The notes under the pieces were generated by a model. It was not told the DNA's origin. It worked only from the letters and a program-made list of their open reading frames with translations, and did no database searches. Shown piece by piece: positions 1-5,265 of a stretch of DNA of 6,469 nucleotides. Where the stretch lies: assembly GCA_021776145.1 (NCBI GenBank), contig JAJFGM010000560.1, positions 1 through 6,469 of the forward strand, read 5' to 3'. Origin of the DNA: Kiloniellaceae bacterium (GTDB lineage Bacteria > Pseudomonadota > Alphaproteobacteria > Kiloniellales > Kiloniellaceae). Made by a program: the position numbers and the translations under genes. How positions within the stretch are numbered: the stretch's first letter is position 1; every line of letters starts with the position of its first letter.

Positions 1-103
1 GTCCCGCGTCGAACAGCGCAAGATCGGCTTCGAGGTTGGCGTGCCGCCGCCGGGCCGCGGCCTTAACTTGCGAATTGCAGAGCCGGAAAGGAATTCGACC
101 GTC
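1..103 (+). other. Upstream sequence with reading frame open into the hydrolase gene
   Basis: The frame used by the downstream hydrolase has no stop between position 2 and its proposed ATG at 104, and a GTG at 41 could also start it. Codons at 2-60 have mostly G or C in third position, while 61-103 is more mixed, as expected of a short leader. The antisense frame over 1-70 is also open and biased, so the first 60 bases could be the edge of an unseen gene on either strand. No product can be named. Confidence 0.3.
87..93 (+). promoter_or_regulatory. Ribosome binding site favouring the ATG at 104
   Basis: The purine-rich AAAGGAA lies 10 bases before the ATG at 104. The alternative GTG at 41 is preceded by CGAGGTTGGC, with no well-spaced Shine-Dalgarno match. 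Family alignment also places the conserved N-terminus just after the ATG at 104. This site therefore decides the start. Confidence 0.55.
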
Positions 104-1693
104 ATGTTGAGCACGCCCCGTAGCCATCGCGGCATGGTCACCGCGCCGCATCATCTCGCCTCCGAGGCCGGCTTGCGTGTGCTGCGCGATGGCGGCAATG
201 CGCTGGAGGCGGCGCTGGCCGCGGCCGCGACGGTGGCCGTGGTTTATCCACACATGAACAGCATCGGTGGCGACGGCTTCTGGCTGTTTTGCGCGCCCGG
301 CGAACCACCACGCGCCATCGATGCCGCCGGCACGGCCGGCGCCGTGGTCGACGTCGAGCATTTTCGCCGCCAAGGCCTGGCGGCCATCCCCTTTCGCGGC
401 CCGCAGGCGGCCTGCAGTCTGGCCGGGGCCCTGTCTGGCTGGGAGTTGGCTTTCAGCGCCGCCCGCGCCTGGGGCGGGGGCCTGTCCCTGGAACGGCTTT
501 TGGAGGATGCGGTTCACCACGCCGAGGCGGGTTTCGCGGTGACCCGTTCGCAGGCGCTGCTGACCGCCGCAAAACAGGTGGAATTGGGACCGCAACCCGG
601 CTTCAGCGAGGTCTTTCTATACGCCGGCGTGGCACCGCGACCGGGCAGCCTCTTCAAGCAGCCGGCCCTGGCCGCGACGCTGCGGCGGCTGGCGAAAGCC
701 GGCCCGGATGATTTTTATCGTGGCGAACTGGCACGCTCGGTGGCCGCCGATCTCGCGGCCTGCGGCAGTCCCCTGGGCCTGGCGGATCTGCAAGCCTATC
801 GCGCCACATTTGTCGAGCCGCTCAGCGTGCGGCTTTCCGTCGGCAGGCTCTACAATCTGCCGCCGCCGACACAAGGCCTTGCCTCGCTGATTATTCTGGC
901 GCTCTACGACCGGCTGCGGCCGGCTGCTGCCGAGGGTTTCGACTTCGTGCATGTCCTGGTCGAAGCGACCAAGCAGGCGTTCCTGCTACGCGACCGGGAG
1001 ATTGCCGACCCCGGCCGCCTGCGGGCGCCACCGGCCAGCTTCCTTGCGGCAGAGGTGCTCGATGACCTGGCGTCGCGGATCGATCCGGCGCGGGCCCTGC
1101 AATGGCCGCAACCGGCGGCGGCGGGCGACACAATTTGGCTTGGTGCGGTGGATCGCGCCGGGCGCGCCGTTTCCTACATTCAGAGCACCTATTGGGAGTA
1201 CGGCTCCGGTGTCGTGTTGCCGCAAAGTGGCATCACCTGGCAGAACCGCGGCGCCAGTTTCAGTCTCGACCCGTCACATCCCCGCGCCGCGGGGCCGGGA
1301 CGCAAGCCTTTCCATACGCTCAACCCGGCACTGGCCCTGTTCGACGACGGTCGGGTGCTTTCCTATGGCTGCATGGGGGGCGAAGGCCAACCCCAGACCC
1401 AGGCCGCGGTGTTCGCGCGCCATGCGCTGCATGGCCAGGAATTGCAGGCCGCGGTGACGGCGCCGCGTTGGCTGCTTGGACGCACCTGGGGCGAGGAGAG
1501 CACCAGCCTCAAGCTCGAAGGGCGTTTTCCGGCTGAACTCGCCGACGAACTCGCGGCGGCCGGGCACACGATCGAACTTGTGCCCGATTTCACCGATGTC
1601 ATGGGACATGCCGGGGCATTGCTGCGCCATCCCGACGGTCTTATCGAGGGCGCCAGCGATCCGCGCAGCGAGGGTGCGGTCGCGGCTTTCTAG
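104..1693 (+). CDS. Gamma-glutamyltransferase-family Ntn hydrolase (GGT-like, possibly oxamate amidohydrolase type)
   Basis: 529-aa predicted autoprocessing N-terminal-nucleophile hydrolase. Seen: the large-subunit signature at residues 10-60 (GMVTAPHHLASEAG, GGNALEAALAAA, VVYPHMNSIGGDGFW). The cleavage and nucleophile region is GDTIWLGAVD, with Thr343 at the position of the catalytic Thr of GGTs. Then come SGVVLPQSG, NRGASFSLDP, KPFHTLNPAL and the glycine pair in CMGGEGQPQTQ. The classical GGT motifs TTHxSVVD and PLSSM are replaced by DTIWLGAVD and PFHTL, so this belongs to the YwrD/HpxW-like side of the family and not to periplasmic glutathione hydrolases. No signal peptide is visible, so it should be cytoplasmic. 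Family knowledge: members cleave gamma-glutamyl or small amide bonds, and HpxW hydrolyses oxamate. The substrate here is inferred only. The ATG at 104 is chosen for its RBS and family alignment, but the frame is open to the left edge. Confidence 0.88.
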   Translation: MLSTPRSHRGMVTAPHHLASEAGLRVLRDGGNALEAALAAAATVAVVYPHMNSIGGDGFWLFCAPGEPPRAIDAAGTAGAVVDVEHFRRQGLAAIPFRGPQAACSLAGALSGWELAFSAARAWGGGLSLERLLEDAVHHAEAGFAVTRSQALLTAAKQVELGPQPGFSEVFLYAGVAPRPGSLFKQPALAATLRRLAKAGPDDFYRGELARSVAADLAACGSPLGLADLQAYRATFVEPLSVRLSVGRLYNLPPPTQGLASLIILALYDRLRPAAAEGFDFVHVLVEATKQAFLLRDREIADPGRLRAPPASFLAAEVLDDLASRIDPARALQWPQPAAAGDTIWLGAVDRAGRAVSYIQSTYWEYGSGVVLPQSGITWQNRGASFSLDPSHPRAAGPGRKPFHTLNPALALFDDGRVLSYGCMGGEGQPQTQAAVFARHALHGQELQAAVTAPRWLLGRTWGEESTSLKLEGRFPAELADELAAAGHTIELVPDFTDVMGHAGALLRHPDGLIEGASDPRSEGAVAAF

Positions 1694-1718
1694 AGCCTTT
1701 CGGTCGTGCACACAAAAT

Positions 1719-1748
1719 AGCGGCGCCCACAGGAGCGCCGCTTTAATT
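1719..1748. terminator. Bidirectional intrinsic terminator between convergent genes
   Basis: AGCGGCGC (1719-1726) pairs perfectly with GCGCCGCT (1735-1742) around an 8-base loop. On the plus strand the stem runs into CTTTAATT. On the minus strand it is followed by ATTTTG. It lies 25 bases after the hydrolase stop and about 36 bases beyond the lipoprotein stop, so it can serve both convergent genes. The U-tracts are short, so efficiency may be moderate. Confidence 0.7.
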
Positions 1749-1777
1749 CGTGACGCGGCCGCGCGGCGGCGAAGGAT

Positions 1778-2941
1778 TCACCGCACGTAAACATGCACCT
1801 CGTTGACCTGGGCCTGCGGGCTGCTGGTTGCCGACAGGGTGATACGATCGGCCGGCAACCCCATGTTGGTCAGCGAGCGCAGCACGTCCTCGGCATTGCG
1901 TCGCGCCTTGTTGGTGTCGAGCGCAATTTTCGCCGAGTTGCCGACGGCCGGCGCGACCGCGACCAGATCGAACCCGGCGTTGGGGCGCCGCTCCAGGGCC
2001 GCGCTGACAACGGTGAAGAGGGCTTGCTCGTAGTCGATATTCGGACGGTCGAAGCGGATGACGACCAGCGGTTGGCGCTGTCCAACAAGGGCGGCGGCAC
2101 CGCCCTGCGGCGGCGGCGCCGGCACGCCGAAGGCGCGGCTGGCGAGAGATCCACCGATATACTCGCCGTTGTCGATGGCAATCTGCATCGCCGTCAGATT
2201 CAGGCGTTCGGTCGAGAAGTAGTTCTGTGTACGCGCAATGTCATCAGTCAACTCGTTGAGCAGACGGTCGATGACAACCACTGTCTTGTTGACCTCGTCT
2301 TCAAGGAGTGCCAACTGCCGGTGATCGTCCTCGACGGCGCCGCGCAAATCGAAGGTCGCGCGTGTCGATTCCAGCAGGAACGAGGCGAGGGCCGATGTCG
2401 AAGAGGCCTCGTTCGACAGGCTGTTCAGTCCGGCGATACTTGCGCCGACCTGCTGCAATTCGTTCTGCGCCTGATTCCACTGCGCCACCAGTTCGGGGTT
2501 GCCGGGCGTCGTGCCGACCTGCAGGCGCGCGTTCATCGCGCCCACCAGACTGTGATAGTTGCCGGCAAACTGCCGTGCCGAGACGCGTTGTGTCTGCAGT
2601 TGATCGTTGTGGCTGTTGACGCGGCCCTGCAGCCGCGCCAGGTCGCCACGCAGCGAATCGACCTTTTGCCCAACCAGGGTGCCCGAGGGCTCACCAGGGG
2701 TGACGCCGGGCGACTGGAAGGTGCTGGTGCCGAGGATCGGTGGCGCGACTGGCTGCTGGCCGTCCGGTGCCTGGGTGTTTGATGTCGCCGTGCCCGCCGC
2801 CGTCGATCCACCGCTACTGGGCTCCGTCGGATCCAGCGAGGGCCACAGCGCATCTTCGGTAAAAGAGCATGCGCCCAGGAATAGCGTGACGCCGGCAACC
2901 GCAAGGGTCTGGCGAATGGTCGACAAATCGATGCTCGGCAT
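1778..2941 (-). CDS. Outer-membrane lipoprotein with coiled coil and degenerate OmpA-like C-terminal domain
   Basis: 387 aa from the ATG at 2941. Residues 1-24 form a lipoprotein signal peptide: hydrophobic LAVAGVTLFLGAC with lipobox L-G-A-C and lipidated Cys25. Ser at +2 points to the outer membrane. Residues 31-90 are a Pro/Ser/Thr/Gly-rich linker. Residues 88-140 and 150-250 are charged, heptad-like helical segments, probably coiled coil. Residues 291-387 have the OmpA C-terminal layout (VVIRFDRPNIDYEQ, ALERRPNAGFDLVAVAP, ARRNAEDVLRSLTNMGLPADRITLS, VHVYVR). The Asp that normally contacts diaminopimelate in the GHTD segment is absent (VAVAPAVGN), so ordinary peptidoglycan binding is doubtful. 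A TTG at 2956 is an alternative start, but its spacing to AGGAAG is only two bases, whereas ATG 2941 has CGGAA six bases upstream. Monocistronic. The product is not a family I can name; an envelope structural role is inferred. Confidence 0.8.
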   Translation of the reverse strand: MPSIDLSTIRQTLAVAGVTLFLGACSFTEDALWPSLDPTEPSSGGSTAAGTATSNTQAPDGQQPVAPPILGTSTFQSPGVTPGEPSGTLVGQKVDSLRGDLARLQGRVNSHNDQLQTQRVSARQFAGNYHSLVGAMNARLQVGTTPGNPELVAQWNQAQNELQQVGASIAGLNSLSNEASSTSALASFLLESTRATFDLRGAVEDDHRQLALLEDEVNKTVVVIDRLLNELTDDIARTQNYFSTERLNLTAMQIAIDNGEYIGGSLASRAFGVPAPPPQGGAAALVGQRQPLVVIRFDRPNIDYEQALFTVVSAALERRPNAGFDLVAVAPAVGNSAKIALDTNKARRNAEDVLRSLTNMGLPADRITLSATSSPQAQVNEVHVYVR

Positions 2942-3028
2942 GAAGTGTTCCGTCAAGACTTCCTACGGCGGCAATTACCACAGGTCTTAAACGAGTGTTG
3001 CTGCCCGACCCCCCTCTGTGGTGGGCCG

Positions 3029-3057
3029 ATAGTAATGGAAGCACTTTGGCCGTACAA
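3029..3057 (-). promoter_or_regulatory. Candidate sigma70-type promoter for the lipoprotein gene
   Basis: On the minus strand TTGTAC (3057-3052) and TACTAT (3034-3029) are separated by exactly 17 bases. The -35 matches TTGACA weakly and the -10 matches TATAAT at four of six positions. Transcription would start near 3022 and leave a leader of about 80 bases before the ATG at 2941. This is a sequence-only prediction in a region with no other minus-strand gene to serve. Confidence 0.4.
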
Positions 3058-3118
3058 GCGCCAATTCCCCAGCCATTTAGATGTAAAACCGGGTGTTTTT
3101 TATTGCGATTTGTGCCTC

Positions 3119-3147
3119 TTGCACCGCTTCGTCCCTTCGAGTAATGT
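3119..3147 (+). promoter_or_regulatory. Candidate promoter of tRNA-Arg
   Basis: TTGCAC (3119-3124) and TAATGT (3142-3147) are spaced by 17 bases, followed by the very GC-rich CCGCCCGCTCCGC. A GC-rich discriminator after the -10 is typical of stable-RNA promoters under growth-rate or stringent control. The start would fall near 3154, giving a leader of about 60 bases that is removed during tRNA 5' processing. The -10 match is poor. Confidence 0.4.
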
Positions 3148-3214
3148 CCGCCCGCTCCGCACGCCGAGGCGCGGTCGCAAGCAGACCTCCCCGGCGCGAT
3201 CCCCGCGGTTTCAA

Positions 3215-3291
3215 GCGCCCGTAGCTCAACTGGATAGAGCATCTGACTACGGATCAGAAGGTTGGGAGTTCGAATCTTCCCGGGCGCGCCA
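3215..3291 (+). tRNA. tRNA-Arg (anticodon ACG)
   Basis: Full cloverleaf of 77 nt. The acceptor stem GCGCCCG (3215-3221) pairs perfectly with CGGGCGC (3281-3287). The D arm is GCTC/GAGC (3224-3240). The anticodon stem TCTGA/TCAGA encloses loop CTACGGA, with anticodon ACG at 3249-3251. The variable loop is AGGTT, the T stem is GGGAG/CTTCC (one G-T pair) with loop TTCGAAT, and discriminator G3288 is followed by an encoded CCA (3289-3291). A20 in the D loop is the known arginine identity base. A34 should be edited to inosine by TadA to read CGU, CGC and CGA. The 146 bases after the tRNA (3292-3437) hold no gene that I can see. No second copy of the tRNA 3' end occurs in the window, so no integration event at this gene is shown. 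Confidence 0.97.
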
Positions 3292-3437
3292 ATTTCTTTC
3301 AAAGACTTAGAGCCGAAATCCCAAATCCGCCGAATCGCGAAGTAACCAATAAGTCACCACGCGAGCCGATTTAGTGAGCCGGGTTTTTGGACCAGGGTAG
3401 GCACTGTCCGGCACGACGACAGCCAAGGCAACGTGCG

Positions 3438-3469
3438 AAAAAAAAAGGCCCCGCCGTCCTGACGGGGCC
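3438..3469 (-). terminator. Strong minus-strand intrinsic terminator without an adjacent gene
   Basis: GGCCCCG (3447-3453) pairs with CGGGGCC (3463-3469), and GTC/GAC can extend the stem with a small bulge. Read on the minus strand the hairpin runs directly into nine U residues (A-run at 3438-3446), a textbook terminator. On the plus strand only CTCTC follows, so it would end tRNA-Arg transcripts weakly at best. The only minus-strand coding sequence upstream of it is the IS transposase, which ends about 160 bases away. Confidence 0.8.
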
Positions 3470-3491
3470 CTCTCATCACTGAGTCCCAGGC

Positions 3492-3554
3492 TAGAGCAAT
3501 ATCCGATCAGGTCGAACCACAAAAGTTCAACCTGTTCGGATCAAAATTGCTCTA
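3492..3554. repeat. Intergenic palindromic element 1 (REP-like)
   Basis: The outer arms TAGAGCAAT (3492-3500) and ATTGCTCTA (3546-3554) are perfect complements. The inner arms 3501-3517 and 3525-3541 match at 15 of 17 positions around an ACAAAA-type loop, and CAAA (3542-3545) is bulged. The hairpin carries no U-tract. The TAGAGC...GCTCTA ends resemble dispersed alphaproteobacterial intergenic palindromes. The left end contains CTAG (3491-3494). Copy number cannot be seen in one window. Confidence 0.75.
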
Positions 3555-3567
3555 CACATTAACGAGT

Positions 3568-3632
3568 TAGAGTGTCTATATCCGTTCACTTGGATCGCTG
3601 AAAGCGATTCCAAGTGAACGGATGACGCTCTA
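3568..3632. repeat. Intergenic palindromic element 2 (REP-like), abutting the IS
   Basis: The outer arms TAGAGTGTC (3568-3576) and GACGCTCTA (3624-3632) differ at one G-U position. The inner arms ATCCGTTCACTTGG (3580-3593) and CCAAGTGAACGGAT (3610-3623) are perfect. ATCGCT/AGCGAT (3594-3599 and 3603-3608) closes on a GAA loop. It shares the TAGAG ends and the ATCCG start of the inner arm with element 1, 13 bases to its left, but differs in the core. Its last two bases are the TA at the left edge of the IS630 element. Confidence 0.8.
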
Positions 3633-4714
3633 GTGGATCGACTCTAACGCTTGGTGCCCACGTCTGACGGCAGCGATGATTTTGTCGGGTTCTTTGGTCC
3701 AAACGAATGGTTTTGGGTTGTCATTGGTTTCGTTGATAAATCGGTTGATGGCGGCCTGGAGGTCAACGACTGAGTGGAAGACGCCGCGTTTAAGGCGGCG
3801 TTTGGTGAGCTTGGCGAAATATCCCTCCACGAGATTGAGCCAGGAACTCGATGTCGGGGTGAAATGGAAGGCCATCTGGGATGTCGCCCGAGCCACTCTA
3901 TGACCTTTGGATGCTTGTGGGTGGCATAGTTGTCGAGGATCGCGTGAATGGTCTTACCGGCCGGGACGTCGCGCTCGACGACTTTGAGAAAGCGGATGAA
4001 TTCCTGATGGCGGTAGCGCTGCATGTTACGCCCGATAACCCGGCCGTCGAGCACCGAGAGGGCGGCAAAGAGTGTGGTCGTGCCGTTGCGCTTGTAATCG
4101 TGGGTCATGATGCCGCAGCGTCCCTTTTTCATCGCATCACCAACTTTCGGGTATAGCTCGTCGAGGGCCTGGATCTGGCTCTTCTCGTCCACCGACAACA
4201 CCACGGCATGGGCCGGGGGATCCATATAAAGACCGACGATATCCCTGTTTTTGTCGGCAAAGGCGGGGTCGTTGGAGACTTTGTACAAGCGCCAGCGATG
4301 CGGTTGCAGTCCGTGCGAGCGCCAGACCCGCTGCACCGAGCTGAGCGAGACACCCACCGCCTTGGCCATGACCGAGCCTGTCCAGTGCGTGGCCTCGCCC
4401 AGCGGTGGCTCTTTGGTAAGGGCCAGGATCTCCTCGACTTTGGCCAGTGGCAAAGGCGCAATGCGCGAGGGCCGCGTCTTGTCGTGCAACAGCCCCGCGA
4501 CACCTTCCTGCATGAAGCGTTCCTGCCAGCGCCACACGCAGGTCTTCGACTTGCCGGTCTCACGCATGATCGACATGGTGCCAAGACCCGCGGCGCTCAG
4601 GAGGATGATCTGCGCCCGCCAGACATGCTTTTGGGCACTGTTTCGGTCCGCAACCACTGTCTCGAGACGACAGCGAACGGCGGCACTTACTGTGATGGAT
4701 ATTCCTTCGAGCAT
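3630..4714 (-). pseudogene. IS630-family DDE transposase, frameshifted
   Basis: With the frame restored the product is 361 aa. The N-terminal half (about 1-140) is the helix-turn-helix region (MSIMRETGKSKTCVWRWQERF, VSLSSVQRVWRSHGL). The DDE domain follows, with Asp176 in VVLSVDEKSQ, Asp261 in AILDNYATHKHP and Glu297 in TSSSWLNLVEGYF. One base is missing near 3870-3871, after the RHPRW segment. The first frame then reads unrelated sequence to a stop at 3644, while the correct C-terminus including the catalytic Glu lies in another frame from 3869 down to 3630. No A-rich slippery run is visible at the shift, so a mutation is likelier than programmed frameshifting. The ATG at 4714 is preferred over the GTG at 4729 because family proteins begin close to MLEGISITVS. 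The TAG stop (3632-3630) lies outside the IS, made of the duplicated TA and the flanking target base. Confidence 0.88.
3633..3649 (+). repeat. IS630 left terminal inverted repeat
   Basis: GTGGATCGACTCTAACG. It matches the inverted right end at 12 of 17 positions, the first six being perfect. It also encodes the last residues of the transposase on the minus strand (LESIH). Confidence 0.7.
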
Positions 4715-4766
4715 CGCCCCGACTCGCACTCACCAGGCAAAAAGGGAATCCCAATTCGGACTCTTC

Positions 4767-4783
4767 CCTTAAATTTTATCCAC
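4767..4783 (-). repeat. IS630 right terminal inverted repeat
   Basis: On the minus strand this reads GTGGATAAAATTTAAGG, matching the left end at 12 of 17 positions. It lies 53 bases before the proposed transposase start and is followed outward by the duplicated TA (4784-4785). Confidence 0.7.
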
Positions 4784-4785
4784 TA

Positions 4786-5075
4786 GGAGTAGACCGGACG
4801 TCGCGCGGACATGGCCGGGAGGTCTCGAAATAGCCTAAAACGGGCCTTTAGAAACAACTAATTAAATTCCAGCGTTCGGGCTGTCGTTGCCACAATTTGG
4901 CACATCGAGATGCCAGTGGCGGGAGCCGTCCACAGCATCAAAAGCACGCCTCAGCACCTAGCCTCATCCATGTCCGGCGTCACGGGTAAAGCAGTCCAAA
5001 TCGCCGCGAGTGTCTGGTTAGCGCTCGAAACTCACTGTCATGGGGCAGGGTCCGCGAAGACCAGGGATAGCTGAA
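4786..5075. other. Intergenic stretch with no recognisable gene
   Basis: These 290 bases between the IS630 element and the IS1182-like remnant have frequent stops in all frames and a mixed base composition, including the AT-rich stretch AACAACTAATTAAATTCC. I see no RNA gene, clear promoter or terminator. TGCCA/TGGCA (about 4889-4903) forms a short imperfect dyad of no evident meaning. The stretch may contain decayed mobile-element DNA, since it lies between two IS-derived segments, but no protein similarity is recognisable. Confidence 0.5.
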
Positions 5076-5258
5076 TTAACAAATGGAGAACCCTCTTGCG
5101 TGATATTGAGACGGTGACACACTGTTTGGGAGGTTCAGAGTCGCCGTGACGCCGGCCTTGGAACATTCCAGAAGCTGTTCGCCGCTGAAACAGCCCCGGT
5201 CGGCAACCACACCCAAGCACGCGATATCGGTACATTCGGCAAGTGCGAATTGGCAGGC
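5076..5258 (-). pseudogene. Remnant of IS1182-like transposase
   Basis: A 60-codon minus-strand stretch, open from 5258 (a stop precedes it at 5261-5259) to TAA at 5078-5076, includes LGVVADRGCFSGEQLLEC and then SKAGVTATLNLP. This resembles the conserved block VVADRGYFSGEEILACEEAGI of IS1182-type transposases, which carries a catalytic Asp (here residue 20). The usual Tyr is Cys. No start codon, no N-terminal part and no C-terminal Cys-rich part are present, so it is a short internal relic truncated on both sides. It ends eight bases before the ATP-grasp start on the opposite strand. Recognition is from memory of the motif, without a search. Confidence 0.6.
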
Positions 5259-5265
5259 TTAGCGA

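Larger units (their letters stand above)
3633..4783 (-). mobile_element. IS630-family insertion sequence, 1,151 bp, with TA target duplication
   Basis: The ends read GTGGAT...ATCCAC, and TA is present at both 3631-3632 and 4784-4785. The outer bases are C3630 and G4786, so the restored target is CTAG, the site known for IS630. The length fits the family (about 1.1-1.2 kb). The terminal repeats are 17 bp with 12 matches. The single transposase gene fills the element on the minus strand, ending exactly at the left end and starting about 70 bp inside the right end. An inner inverted repeat AAGGGAA/TTCCCTT (4742-4748 and 4764-4770) lies near the right end. The transposase is frameshifted, so autonomous movement is unlikely unless the shift is bypassed. 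Confidence 0.85.

Noticed and set aside
1793..2782. Long plus-strand open frame of 329 codons opposite the lipoprotein gene
   Set aside because: It is an antisense shadow of a GC-rich gene. Its Arg-rich translation has no recognisable motif, while the minus strand gives a signal peptide, lipobox and OmpA-like domain.
3215..3291. tRNA 3' end as an attachment site of an integrated element
   Set aside because: No direct repeat of the tRNA 3' end and no integrase gene occurs in the window.
2814..3302. Minus-strand 162-codon open frame spanning the antisense of tRNA-Arg
   Set aside because: It overlaps the tRNA gene and the lipoprotein N-terminus and shows no motif. It is a chance frame, although tRNA-antisense frames of this kind are often mis-annotated.
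3307..3522. Minus-strand 71-codon open frame after the tRNA
   Set aside because: It runs through the terminator hairpin and into palindrome 1, which is not compatible with a real coding sequence.
4898..4917. Possible sigma54 promoter (TGGCAC with a downstream TGC)
   Set aside because: The spacing between the GG and GC elements is one base too long and the rest of the consensus is poor.
5157..5172. Dyad TGGAACATTCCA that could be an operator
   Set aside because: It lies within the IS1182-like coding relic and has no second copy or promoter beside it.
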